Positions 26,721-38,600 of a stretch of DNA of 64,000 bases are shown here, piece by piece. The DNA is from Fremontodendron californicum. Lineage: Eukaryota; Streptophyta; Magnoliopsida; Malvales; Malvaceae. Numbering within the stretch: position 1 is the first letter of the stretch; each line of letters starts with the position of its first letter. The notes beneath the pieces were generated by a model, which was not told the origin of the DNA, ran no database searches, and saw nothing but the letters and a program-made list of their open reading frames with translations. Made by a program: the position numbers and the translations under genes. Location: NCBI GenBank assembly GCA_030761205.1, contig JAULJL010000024.1, positions 18,031,122 through 18,095,121 of the forward strand, in the 5' to 3' direction.

Positions 26721-27989
26721 GAAGGGGGGACCATTTGCAAGTTGTTAGTGGTAGCATGTGGCTTGATAGTGACTAAGGAATTAAATTGTTCAAGCTTCCT
26801 TCTTCTCCTCTATGTTGGCTGACCAAGGGAAGAAAAATCCCGGCAATTCCTTCTTTTTTCATATTTTTCTCAATTACAAATTTGCCCTTTTTGGTTTCTT
26901 TGGTGAAATAACCTTTTTGCCCCCCGAACCTAAATAAATAGCAAACGGACTCCAAATTTGAATTTTCTTTTTTTAATACTTCCAAACTAACAAAAAATTG
27001 AATTCTGAAAGTTTTCAAAATTTTTCGAGTCCATTTGCTATTTATTTCGGATTTATTTCCGAAATTGCCCCTTTTATGCACCCGAATTTTACCATTTTTA
27101 AACGAGCTCCGAATCCATATTTTTCTTCACCAATCTTTTTCAAATAATTTAAAATTGTGATCTGGAAGTTTTCATAATTTTTGGAGCTCATTTTCTATTT
27201 CTTCGGGATTTATCAGATTGAATTACTATATAAGGGACCAGGGATTTGGCCATTTTGCAAACGAACTGCCAATCAAGATTTTCTTTCACCAATCTCTTCC
27301 AAATAATTTAAAAATGAGATTTTAAATTTTTCAAAATTTTTGGAGTTCATTTGCTATTTTTCCGGGATTTATCCCGTTGAATTTCTGCATACTGGGCCCG
27401 GTATTTGGCCATTTTGCAAATGAACTCTGAATCAAGATTTTTTTTCTCCAATCTCTTTGAAATGACTTAAGAATGAGATTTGCAAATTTTTAGAATTTTT
27501 GGAGTTCATTTGCTATTTTTTCCATATTTTCCAATTTTGTCCTCTTGCCTCCTAAACCCGGTTTTGCTCAAAACAAGTCCGATTTTTAGATTTTCTTCAA
27601 ACTGAGCCTTGGGCTATCCTTGTTTAATCATTTCTAATCAATTAAGGGCTTTATATCTACCGAATCGGGCCATTTCTGTAATTCTTCCAAATTTCACCGA
27701 AATCCACCAAAAATCCTAATTCTCGGTTTTCTTCCGAATTGACTTTTCTATCAGTTTTTCTTCCAAGTAGCTTCTCCATTACCCGTAGTCAGTGCTTATA
27801 TTTCATTTGAGACCTTCAATTCTGACCAATTTGATCGTTTAAGCACTTTTCCCCAAATTTCCCGAATTAGGGTTTCCTTTCTACTAAATCTCATAACCCA
27901 ACTTTAGAACTCCATATCTTTCAATGTAGACCTCGGATTATCAAAATTCTTTCACCGTTTTTCAATTGGACCTCAAATCTTGATTTTGA

Positions 27990-28085
27990 AAGTGGGTTGA
28001 CTTTTTCGATAGTTGACTTTTTTGGGGTTGACTTTTTCGGGGTTGACTTTTTTCGGGGTTGATTTTTTTTGAGTTTGACTTTTTC
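27990..28085. repeat. GTTGACTTTTT short-period repeats near the LTR-B 5' end
   Basis: Five to seven copies of GTTGACTTTTT(C)GG-like units in 96 bp. Equivalent clusters occur in LTR-A (about 20545-20592), LTR-D (about 40665-40720) and LTR-E (about 57545-57605), and inverted in LTR-C (about 32455-32505), always 120-220 bp inside the LTR 5' end. The core TTGAC is the WRKY-factor W-box core. Confidence 0.8.
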
Positions 28086-28220
28086 TGTCTGCTTTCTTAG
28101 ACTAAGCCTCGGAGTACCACCTGTAGGATGAGAAAAACCTTTTAGCATTCTGAAACATCAATTTAGGAAGAAAATGTACCTGATTTAGGGTTCCGGACAA
28201 AATTAGGTGTCTACAGCGGG

Positions 28221-28937
28221 TTTTCGGCTTAAACCTCTCATTTACATTCTTTTTTCATTTTCATTTTCTCTTTTTTCATGTATTCTACCATGGATCTGAA
28301 AATTCTAAACGCTTCCAAGGTAAAAAATGTCAATTCAAAAGATGGGATGAATTCCGATAAAAACTTTCCAAATTAAATATCCATGCTTGATCAAATTGGA
28401 CTTTTAAAGCACGTAATGTAGGCCAAGGTTTGAGTTTAAAAAGAAAGGATAAATAGGCCCAAAGTGTGTTTAAGGGTGATTGGATCAATGATCATTTTCT
28501 AAGGAGAATTCATTCTTGAAACATTTGTCCCCCCTTTTTTTGACTTTCTTTTCTTTTTCTCTTTTTCAATCTTTTTCTTTCATTCCTGGCTTTCATTTGC
28601 CGTTCTTTGATTTCACATTTTTCGATGGCTCTCTTTTTGCCATGATTTTTTATTATTTTTCCTTGCATCTGCCCTTCATTGTAGAGGGTGATCCTTGATC
28701 AAGGTTCAAAGAAAGAAATAATTCCTAAGGTTCAAAGGGGTGACTAAGGATAATTTCTTCTTAGTGAAGGGAATATGAAAGATGGCCATTAATCACATCA
28801 AGCATGAATATTCTCATTGAAAAGCAATCCTCAGGGGAGATAGATATATAGAATTTCCATTTTTACACTTGGAATCATTCGAATTTCTATGTGCATAGCA
28901 TCACACTTTTTTCTTTTTCTTTCTCTTTTTCTTTTCT
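28221..28937 (-). mobile_element. Internal region of element A, downstream of pol
   Basis: Non-coding DNA between the integrase stop and the site of solo LTR-B. It matches the corresponding parts of regions E (about 43840-44600) and F (about 60220-60980), for example AGAAAGGATAAATAGGCCCA and GAGGGTGATCCTTGAT. The match ends in a T-rich tract near 28905-28935, where this copy enters pol and the others do not. Confidence 0.75.
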
Positions 28938-29276
28938 TCAAGCATAATATTTCTTCAATTCATCAGCATTCACGGGATTTCTCAAATCATCCCCGTCCAT
29001 CTGAGTTAGAATCAATGCTTCTCCAGAAAAAGCTATTTTTACCACATAGGGTCCTTCCCAATTTGGAGCTTATTTTCCTCGCGGATCCTTCACTATAGGA
29101 AGAATTTTTCTCAGTACGAACTCTCCTTCTCGGAACTGTCTGGGACGAACCTTCTTGTTATGGGTTCGAATCATCCTTTTCTGATACAACTGCCCATGAC
29201 AAATTGCCTTCAATCTTTTCTCCTCGATGAGATTCAGCTGTTCATAAAGAGCTCTAACCCATTCTGCCTCTTCTTG
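28938..29276 (-). pseudogene. Retrotransposon integrase C-terminus (Ogre/Tat pol fragment)
   Basis: Minus-strand codons read EEAEWVRALYEQLNLIEEKR, then LKAICHGQLYQKRM, HNKKVRPRQFREGEFVL, WEGPYVVKIAFSGEALIL and NPVNADELKKYYA before the stop at 28938-28940. This is the characteristic C-terminal end of Tat/Ogre-lineage Ty3/gypsy integrase. A stop (29070-29072) sits where the family has tryptophan before APNWEGP. Nothing upstream of 29277 continues pol, because the sequence switches orientation at a palindrome. It is the only pol-derived coding sequence I can see in the window. Confidence 0.9.
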
Positions 29277-29306
29277 TTATATAGTATGTTCATGCATACT
29301 ATATAA
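29277..29306. repeat. Palindrome at an orientation-switch junction
   Basis: A perfect inverted repeat, arms TTATATAGTATG and CATACTATATAA with a 6-nt loop. It lies exactly between the minus-oriented integrase fragment and the start of the plus-oriented copy at about 29318. Confidence 0.9.
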
Positions 29307-30059
29307 TTGTTTAATAGAAGAAGTGGTCATCGAGGAACATCTAGAAATTCCCGAACCTCCCAAATTGACAGCTCTCATTCGGAGGATTGTCTTCTAAAAC
29401 TGAAACTTTTTTTCCCTCCAAAATTAAACTTTCCGGTTTAAACATCCCGGCCAATCTTGACGCTTGTCAAAATACCTTGATATGGAAACTAAAGAATGTT
29501 GAATTTGTTTGGTTCTCAATGAATTCATGATCTATAAAATCTGTTCCATTTGTGAGCCTAGAAGGGACATACATTTTTGTTGTGAAGTTTTCATGGAAAA
29601 ACCAAAATTTTGTTGTACCAAGCCTTGTCAATTCAAATTGAAAAACCCAGATTGACACTTAGAGAAATTTTTAATAGTGATCATCAGTCTTCAAAAGATT
29701 TGTACATCACATACTGTGAGGTTAAAATTTTTGGCTCAGAAGTTTTCATTAAATAAGCAAAATTGTTTTTCAAAAAGGGAAATAAAAATATTTTTGAAAT
29801 GCCCATTTTTGATGATTGACATGAGATAAGGGTTTTTCTAACCCAAAGGTGTGGAACTACTAGGGTTAACCTTGACTTCCAAATATCAGAAGAAGAAATA
29901 GAACTCAGTAAGCAGATTTCTGTTGATAAGAGTCTAAAACTGTTGGGGCAAGAGAATAGCCAAAGATTGAAAAAGGAGTTGAAGATATACTCTGATTTGA
30001 AGAGGAAAAATGAATGGGAAATGCTAAGCCAAAGTCTAGAAAAAGGATCAGAGGCATTT

Positions 30060-30760
30060 GCATCACTCATGAGCACTCATTTCTTTATTAAGCTTTGCAT
30101 CTGCACCATGTCAACAAGCATTTGCATCATTTATAGGATCATTGCATCTTCATTGTAGTTGCAATTACATTGTTCTTGAACTATTTACATTTGCACTATT
30201 CCATGAACATTTGCATTTAACCTTTACACGTACATCCTTCATAGATATTTGTGTTTGTATCATCTCAAGCAATTGCATCATTTCTAGGATCATTGCATCT
30301 TCATTGTAGTTGCAATTACACTGTTCTTGAACTATTTACATTTGCACTATTCCATGAACATCTGCATTCTACCTTTACAATTACATCCTTTATAGATATT
30401 TGCATTTGCATCAATCCAAGCCATTTGCATTTGCACCATGAAGCATTTGCATCTTATTCAATAGCTGCATCTACATTTAGAAGCATGTGAATCAATCCAA
30501 GACATCTGCATCTGCATTTAGAAGCATTTGCATCAATCCAAGACATGCATATACATCAAGAAGCATGTGTATCAATTCAAGACATTTGCATTTGCACCAT
30601 GAAGCATTTGCATCTTACTTAATATCTGCATCTGCATTAAGAAGTAGTTGCAGCAATTGAAGACATTTGTATTTGCACCATGAAGCATTTGCCTTTTATT
30701 TGACATCATTTAGAAGCATTTGCATCAATCTAAGACATCTGCATCAAGAAAGACTGTTTG
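30060..30760. repeat. Degenerate CATTTGCATC/GACATCTGCAT repeats, region C
   Basis: Irregular ~30-40-bp units around AGCATTTGCATCAATCCAAG. The same kind of repeat lies at about 42470-43050 (region E) and 59060-59440 (region F) in the opposite orientation. Confidence 0.75.
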
Positions 30761-30982
30761 ACAATTTATCTTGATTGAAGGTTCCAAAAGTGGGCATCAG
30801 TGAAAAGTTGAAGACTCCGTCATGAAATCAAAAAGTCCGTGAACTTCAAAGAAACCATGGATTAGAAATTATGAAAAAATCATTTGATTGCATTCATCCT
30901 TAGGAAACATACAAGCATTTGCAAAGCATGTTATTCTCATCATTGCATTTAGCTAACATTGCAGGAATCAGGAAAACTTTGG

Positions 30983-32105
30983 CTTCCCCAAATCGAATTC
31001 ATTCTGCTTTTCCAAAGAACCGAGCCCCGAGACCATCGTTGAGGTATTTCCTTTTGTTTTAAATCGAATTCATTCTGCTTCTCAAATGAACCGAGCCTCG
31101 AGACTATCGTTGAGGTATTTCTTTTTGTTTTAAATCGAATTCATTATGCTTCTCAAATGAGTCGAGCCCCGAGACCATCGCCGAGGTATTTCTCTTTGTT
31201 TTAAATCGAATTCATTCTGCTTCTCAAATAAGTCAAGCCCCGAGACCATCTTCGAGGTATTTCCTTTTATTTTAAATCGAATTCATTCTACTCCTCAACT
31301 GAGTCGAGCCCCAATACCATCGTCGAGGTATTTCCTTATGTTTAAAATCGAATTTGTTCTGCTTCTCAAATGAGTCGAGCCCCGAGACCATCGTCGAGGT
31401 ATTTTATTTTGTTTTAAATCGAATTCGTTCTACTTCTCAAATGAGTCGAGCCCCGAGACCATCGTCGAGGTATTTCCTTTTGTTTTAAATCGAATTCATT
31501 CTGCTTCTCAAATGAGTCGAGCCCCGAGACCATCGTCGAGGTATTTTCTTCTGTTTTAAATCGAATTCGTTCTGCTTCTCAAATGAGTCGAGCCCCGAGA
31601 CCATCATTGAGGTATTTCCTTTTGTTTTAAATCAATTTCATTATGCTTTTCCAAATGAGTTGAGCCTCGAGACCATCATCAAGGTATTTTCTTCTGTTTT
31701 AAATCGAATTCATTCTGCTTCTCAAATGAGTCGAGCCCCGTGACCATCGTCGAGGTATTTCCTTTTGTTTTAAATCAAATTTATTTTGCTTCTCAAATGA
31801 GTCGAGCCCCGAGACCATTGTCGAGGTATTTCTTTTTATTTTAATTCGAACTCGTTTTACTTCTCAAATGAGTCGAGCCCCGAGACCATCATCGAGCTAT
31901 ATTTATTTAGTTTTCAAAGTCAAATTTATTTTACAAATGAGCCAAGTCCAGGCATTCCTTTTGTTTTTAAAATCGAACTCGTTCTGCTTCTCAAATGAGT
32001 CGAGCCTCGAGACCATCGTCGAGGTATTTCCTTTTGTTTTAAAACTCGTTCTGCTTCTCAAATGAGTCAAATATTTTGTTTTAAAATCGAACCCGTTTCC
32101 TTAAG
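30983..32105 (+). repeat. ~71-bp 3' tandem array of region C (about 14 units)
   Basis: Units of the form GAGTCGAGCCCCGAGACCAT CGTCGAGGTATTTCC then TTTTGTTTTAAATCGAATTC. One interruption near 31905-31965 (containing CAAATGAGCCAAGTCCAGGC) is mirrored in the region E array near 41200-41250, showing that the two arrays share ancestry. Confidence 0.9.
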
Positions 32106-32319
32106 ACGGGTCGAGCCTTGATTAGTCAAGGAACTCAATTTAAGGACAAAATCTTCAATTTATAGCTTTTTCAAAAAAAAAAAAAAATGAATGACGATGA
32201 TGATGAATGAAAACCCCTTTCTTTTTTCTTCACATGTGATTTCACTAACCGGACAAAATTAGTGTTTGTTTATCTTTGTCTAATTCCTAATTCTTAGTAA
32301 TAGCCAAAAGAAGGGCAGC

Positions 32320-35300
32320 TGTAGACACCTAATTTTGTCCGAACCACTAAAACAAGTATGTTTTCTTTCTAAATTGATGTTTCAGAATGCAAAAAGGCTT
32401 TTCTCATCCTGCAGGTGATACTCCAAGACTTAGCCTAAGAAGGTAAGCATAAAAAGTCAACCTCAAAAAAGTCAACTACTGAAAAAGTCAACCCACTTTC
32501 AAAATCAAGATTTGAAGTTCAATTGAAAAATGGTGAAAGAATTTTGATAATCCGAGGTCTACATTGATATGGAGTTCGAAAGTTGGGTTACGGAGATTCA
32601 GTAGAAAGGAAACCCTAGTTCGGAAAATTTGGGGAAAAGTTCTTAAACGATCAAATTGGTCAAAATTGAAGGTTCCAAATGAAAGATAAGCACTGACTAT
32701 GGGTAATGGAGAAGCTACTTGGAAGAAAACTGAAAGAAAAGTCAATTCGGAAGAAAAACGAGAATTAGGATTTTTGGTGGATTTTGGTGAAATTGGAGAA
32801 AATTGTAGAAATGGCCCAATTCGGTAAAACTAAAGCCCCTAATTGATGAGGATTAAGTTACAAGGATAGCCCAAGGCTTAGTTTGAAGAAATTCCGAGAA
32901 AAGAGCCGATTGGAGGAAAAAACGAAAAAACGAAGAAATTTTCGATAATGAAAGAAAGAAAAATCAAATCGGAAGGGAATTTGATTGTAAAAATTGGCGT
33001 TTTCGGACTAACTCCAATTCAATATATGACAAAGGCCCAGAAAAAGAAAATCTGAAAATCGAACTTATTTTGAGCAAAACGGGGATTTGAAGGCAAAATG
33101 GCAAAATTGGAAAATTTGGGAAAAGTACCAAATGAGCTCCAAAAATTACCAAAATTTTCAGATCTCATTCTTAAATTATTTAGAAGAGATTAGCAAAAGA
33201 AAATCTGGATTCGGAGTTCGTTTGCAAAATGGCAAAATCCCGGGCCCACTATGTAGAAATTCAAGTAGATAAATCTTTAAAAAATAGCAAATGAGCTCCA
33301 AAAATTATGAAAACTTCCAGATCATACTTTGAATTTATTTGGCAGAGATTGGTGAAGAAAAATCTGGATTCGGAGGTCGTTTAAAAAATGGTAAAAGTTC
33401 GGGTACACAAAAGGGCAATTTTGGAAGAAAAAATCGAAAAAATAGTAAATGGGCTCGAAAAAATTTGAAAACTTCCAGAATTCAATTTCTTATTATTTCA
33501 AAAGTATTGAAAAAAGAAAATTTGAGTTTGGAGTCCGTTTTCTATTTATTTAGGTCCGGGGGTTAAAAAGGTCATTTTACCGAAGAAACCGAAAAGGCCT
33601 TTCTTGCAATTGAGATTGGGCTGGATTTTAAGAGGGCAATCAGCCAAGCCCATGATGGAGAGTGATTTTGCTGAGACATTTCATCTAAAAGAGAGTGAAT
33701 AAGAAGGTAGCTATTTTTTTTTATCAAGCCTTTGAATTTGCAACACATAGACCAATGGATAGAGAGGGATGATGTCATATTTATGACATCATCTTCATGA
33801 CATCATATTTAGGGGCTGATTATTCCAATCTAATGGTGAGAATTTTACATAGAAGACATCTTGGATTAAAGACCATTGGATCAAAATTGGTGGAAAAAAA
33901 TGACAACTTTCGTACTCTATACTAAGGGGCAATCAGCCAAAGAGAGAGGTGGGAATTCAGATTTTTGCTGGAGCTTTAAGGGTTGGTTGAAGGCAGTAGC
34001 TAAGGGAAAAAGAAAAAAAAAGAAAGGAAAAAGAGAGGGAAAAAAAGGAGAATAAAAAAAAGGTTTTGGCTTGTTTCTTCTTGATTTGGAAAGCTAGAGC
34101 AAGGTAGCTATGTTCTTTCATGGATTTTTCATATTTTATTGACATGATTTTGCTTTTTTGATTGATATTTTTTTTTTTTTTTTATGAAATAAACTTGTTT
34201 CTAAAGAGTTACTATTTTGTTTTTTAAAGAAAATATTAAAAAACAACAAGTTTTCCTCCTTTTTTTTATTTTTTATTTTTATAAGGGCCGAATGGTATCT
34301 TTTTTGTTGAGATGATTTTATTTTTGATCTTGTTCATGAGATTTGTTGTGGTAGGTTAGCTTACTTGTGTTAGATTTGCTTGATTCGTGGTAGGTTAGCT
34401 TGATTGTGGTAGTTTAGCAATACACCATGACACGTGTTTGTGGAAATACCATGCTAGGTTCATAAGACCATTCGACCATGAGGTGTTTAAATTACCATGT
34501 TTGCATTTTTTTTGTGTTTACTTGCTTAGTATGCTTCCATTATTTATGTTCACATATTTAGACCATGCCATGTGTTTGTTATATTGTCATTGCTATGTTC
34601 ATGAGTTATGTTAGTGGTGATATTTGCATTATTATCATGTTTGCTACCATATGTTTGTGTTATTAGCTAACTAGGATTATACTATGTTTTTTAATGACCA
34701 TTCGGCCAACATGATCCCTTTTGCTTTGTGTATGCATTTTCATTTTGTTTAGTTCATAGGTTTGCATTTCATGCCATAACATTGTGTATTTTGATTTAGT
34801 TTGCCATGTGTTTGTGTTATTTGCTAGATAGGATTGCACTAGGTTTTTTAATGGCTATTCGGCCTTTACATGTGCTTCTTGCCTTGTGTTTGCATTTGCA
34901 TTTTGTTTAGGTACCATTGCTTTGCATTACTATGCCATGAGATTGTGTATTAGTTGTGCCATGTTCATGCATTAGTATTAGGTCTATTTGGTCATTATAT
35001 GTTCATGCATTCTCATGACATTTTAGGTCTAGGCCATCTTTGTATTGCCATGCATATTCCCATGCATATAAGGTCTAGATCATATTGGTATTGCCATGTA
35101 TTGCTATGCTATTTAGGTCTTAGGTCACTTTGTATTGCCATGCATTTCATGTCAGTTTAGGTCTAAGTCTCATTTGCATTATTATGCATCTCATGCATAT
35201 TTAGGTTAGGATTACATTTATTGTCATGCAAGTTTGTATGGCCTAGGCCATATTATGTATGCCATGTATTTTCCATACCATTTAGGTTTTAAATCATGCA

Positions 35301-35468
35301 TTTCATACATTTCACTTGATGTATGTTCATGCATATCATGTCATGCCACATGATTTATGACTTAGGCCAATTAATGGCTCAAAGTCATGCTCACTTGAGC
35401 ATACTTGTGGAAAATTAAAGAGTTGTCAGATTGATTATTCTACCTTTGTGATTTTTTTTACTTAGCCC
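32320..35468 (+). mobile_element. LTR-C: truncated 3' LTR in plus orientation
   Basis: Begins TGTAGACACCTAATTTTGTC directly after the polypurine tract and runs collinear with the reverse complement of LTR-D down to about 37518, then stops at TTTACTTAGCC. The remaining ~2 kb of LTR 3' end is missing. Sequence details such as the AAGCTAACCTACCAC/GTGGTAGGTTAGCTT segment are shared only with LTR-D. Confidence 0.85.
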
Positions 35469-35626
35469 ATTTAATTTTTCCTTTAATTTAAAAAGGAAAA
35501 ATAATAATTTACTTTAAAAATGTGGAAATTAAAATTAAATACCAATTAACCAACAAAATCGAGACTTTGATAACACACGACTAATACTAGGCCTGACTCT
35601 CTAATGTCCCAGTGGAGTCGCTAAGC
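35469..35626 (-). mobile_element. Leader fragment with primer-binding site beside LTR-D
   Basis: Minus-oriented 5' leader DNA matching 52260-52369 (shared GAAATTAAAATTAAATACCA and GACAACACACGAC-like motifs). The primer-binding site at 35607-35622 has a one-base deletion and a C-to-T change relative to the intact one at 52349. It shows that LTR-D has a 5' LTR junction on its left side. Confidence 0.8.
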
Positions 35627-38600
35627 TGTCGCAACCTAAAAAAATAACAAGTCTCATCGCGAGACTTTATATTCGTTAAGCGTGACATTAAAAAAACCGA
35701 GGAAAAGTCGACTTAATTCCTCTTGAAAAATGAAGGTTTTGAAAATGACCTTGAAAAAGACATGGAGTCGCCACCAATCTTTTTTAGCTTGGTGTGATTG
35801 GCCAACTATTAAAACTGGTTTTGTAAAACATTTTAAAATTAATTAAAATATTTTTTAAAACCAATTTCAAGTCTGCATTATAAACCAGAAAAAATCAAAG
35901 AATTGGGTTCGGGACTCGGTTACGTGCGGGGAAGGATTAGCATCCACACAATGCCCGTATAAAACGGTACCTTATTAATCGTGTGTTATATCAAGTCTCG
36001 GTAAAAAATTAGTTTTAAATTTGGTATTTTAAATTAATTTCCAATTTTAAGAAAAATAATTCCATTTTTAATTGAAAATGATCTGGAATCTATTAATTCA
36101 AAATTTTCCTATATTCTCCGCCAAAAGCGGCAAAATGTAGAAATTTTTATTTATTTGGAAATTTTCCGAATCATTCTCGTTTTTTGAAAGAAAAATATTC
36201 CTTTATTAATGATAATTGATGATATCCTCTCCAGCAAACCCAATAAAGAACTCATGAATTATTATAACTCGGGAATATCTTTATTTTATTGAAAATCATT
36301 ATCTTTTTCAACACATTTAAAAAAATGAACATGAACATGTGTGACATAGTAAAAATGATATAACAAAGTCTAGATAATATAATGCAACCTAAATGATATG
36401 ATATAATTTAAATGGCATAGCATATTCTAAATGAAATATCCTAATTAACATGATAAAATTCTAAATAAAATGAAATATCCTAAGTGACATGATATAATCT
36501 AATGAAATGATATGATTTAAATAACATAGCAAATTTAAATGACATGACATATTTTAAATAATATAATTTATATGACATGGAATATAATCTAAGTGACATG
36601 AAATAGTATGAACATAAAATAATGCTATAATGAAATATGCATGAAAAAAAAATAATAATGCATGAAAATAGTATATGCTAAATGATGTAACAAAAATAAA
36701 TGACTAAATAAAAAGCATAGGATAACATGAAATATTCAAAACCATATGACAAACAATATAACATCATAAGATGTAAATCAAAGTAATAACAATACCATAG
36801 AAATTATCATAGTAAAAATCACATATTATATGATATGCATAAATATGGAAAATGCAATGCATGAAAGTGTATTTTTTCCTTTAAATAATGAAATCCGTAT
36901 ACCTAAAAAGGTATCCGGCTACCTTAGGAAAAGACATCAAATTAAATTTTCTAAAATCAGAATACTTTGTGATTGTTTGAAAACAATTTTTTAAATCTTG
37001 GATGAAAATTAAACCCGAGCCGAATTCCCTTTAAAAATGGCTCTAATTTCTTAAGTTCAAAATCCCGGACTTGACTATTCTTGACCCGAGCTTTATAAAA
37101 TAATTTTTAAAGTTTTAAAATGGCTTAGAAACCATCCTAAGACAGTAGCTAAAGTTCCTAATCAGCCCCCTCCTTAGCCAAAACAGAAAATTAATTTTCC
37201 TCAATTCAAATCTGACTCTACTATCCAGTTTTAAATCATGATTTTTTAACCATTTTTAAAATTTCAAAAAAATCTAAAAAAAATTACTCGAGACTCAAAA
37301 CATGTAAAACTACACGGGAAAAAATTGAATTAATTTTCTGATTAATGATAACTTCCCAGAAAAATCGGGAAAATCAGAATACTAGGTGAAAATTGTTTTG
37401 CCGAAACACGTTTTTTTGCCTCTGATAAATCATTTAAAAATCAAAGTGAAAATGTTGGAAACTCTCCTAAAGACCTACAAACAGTAGCTAAAACTTCTAA
37501 AAATTTAGACAAAAATTGGCTAAGTAAAAAAAATCACAAAGGTAGAATAATCAATTTGACAACTCTTTTAATTTTCCACAAGTATGCTCAAGTGAGCATG
37601 ACTTTGAGCCATTGATTAGCCTAAGTCATAAACCATGTGGCATAACATGATATGCATGAACATGCAGCAAGTGAAATGTATGAAATGCATGATTTAAAAC
37701 CTAAATGGTATGGAAAATACATGGCATACAAAATATGGCCTAGACCTTACAAACTTGCATGACAATAAATGTAATCTTAACCTAAATATGCATGAGATGC
37801 ATAATAATGCAAATGAGAGTTAGGCCTAAAGTGACATGAAATGCATGGCAATACAAAGTGACCTAAGACCTAAATAGCATAGCAATGCATGGCAATACCA
37901 ATATGATCTAGACCTTATATGCATGGGAATATGCATGGCAATACAAAGATGGCCTAGACCTAAAATGTCATGAGAATGCATGAAAGTATCATGAACATAT
38001 AATGACCAAATAGACCTAATACTAATGCATGAACATGGCACAACTAATACACAATCTCATGGCATAGTAATGCAAAGCAATGGTACTTAAACAAAATGCA
38101 AATGCACACACAAGGCAAGAAGCACATGTAAAGGCCGAATGGCCATTAAGAAACCTAGTGCAATCCTATCTAGCAAATAACAAAAACACATGGCAAACTA
38201 AATCAAAATACACAATTTTATGGCATGAAATGCAAACCTATGAACTAAACAAAATGAAAATGCATACACAAAGCAAAAGGGATCATATTGGCCGAATGGT
38301 CATTAAAAAATGTAATATAATCCTAGTTAGCTAATAACACAAACATATGGTAGCAAACATGATAATAATGCAAATATGGTGACAAACATAACTCATGAAC
38401 ATAGCAATGACAATATAACAAACACATGGCATGGTCTAAACATGTGAACATAAATGGAAGCATACTAAGCAAGTAAACACAAAAAAATGCAAACATGGTA
38501 ATTTAAACACCTCATGGCCGAATGGTCTTATGAACCTAGCATGGTATTTCCACAAACACATGGCATGGTGTATTGCTAAACTGCCACAATCAAGCTAACC

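Larger units (their letters stand above)
22478..28215 (-). mobile_element. LTR-B: solo LTR (5.7 kb) with 5-bp duplication
   Basis: It has both LTR termini (TGTAGACACC at 28215 reading leftward and GGTTGCGACA at 22478) and is flanked by GCGGG on each side (22473-22477 and 28216-28220). There is no PBS or PPT beside it. Removing it restores a continuous internal sequence (CCCTTTGCGGG then TTTTCGGC) similar to 43840-43860. It is therefore a solo LTR left after recombination between the LTRs of a full element that inserted into element A. Confidence 0.9.
29318..32319 (+). mobile_element. Region C: 3' internal region in plus orientation
   Basis: This is the reverse complement of 40849-43810. In order it holds a conserved low-complexity coding-like block, GCATTTGCATC-type repeats, the ~71-bp array and a polypurine tract AAAAGAAGGGCAGC ending at 32319, immediately before LTR-C. 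No gag or pol is present. Confidence 0.85.

Noticed and set aside
30983..32105. Regular ~71-bp repeats resembling a CRISPR array
   Set aside because: The units are contiguous without unique spacers, are in plant nuclear DNA and belong to a retrotransposon 3' region.
34954..35160. Similar 68- and 71-codon frames at 34954-35160 (+) and 37826-38041 (-)
   Set aside because: Matching parts of LTR-C and LTR-D made of ATGCATGGCAAT-type repeats. The similarity reflects the duplication, not a gene.
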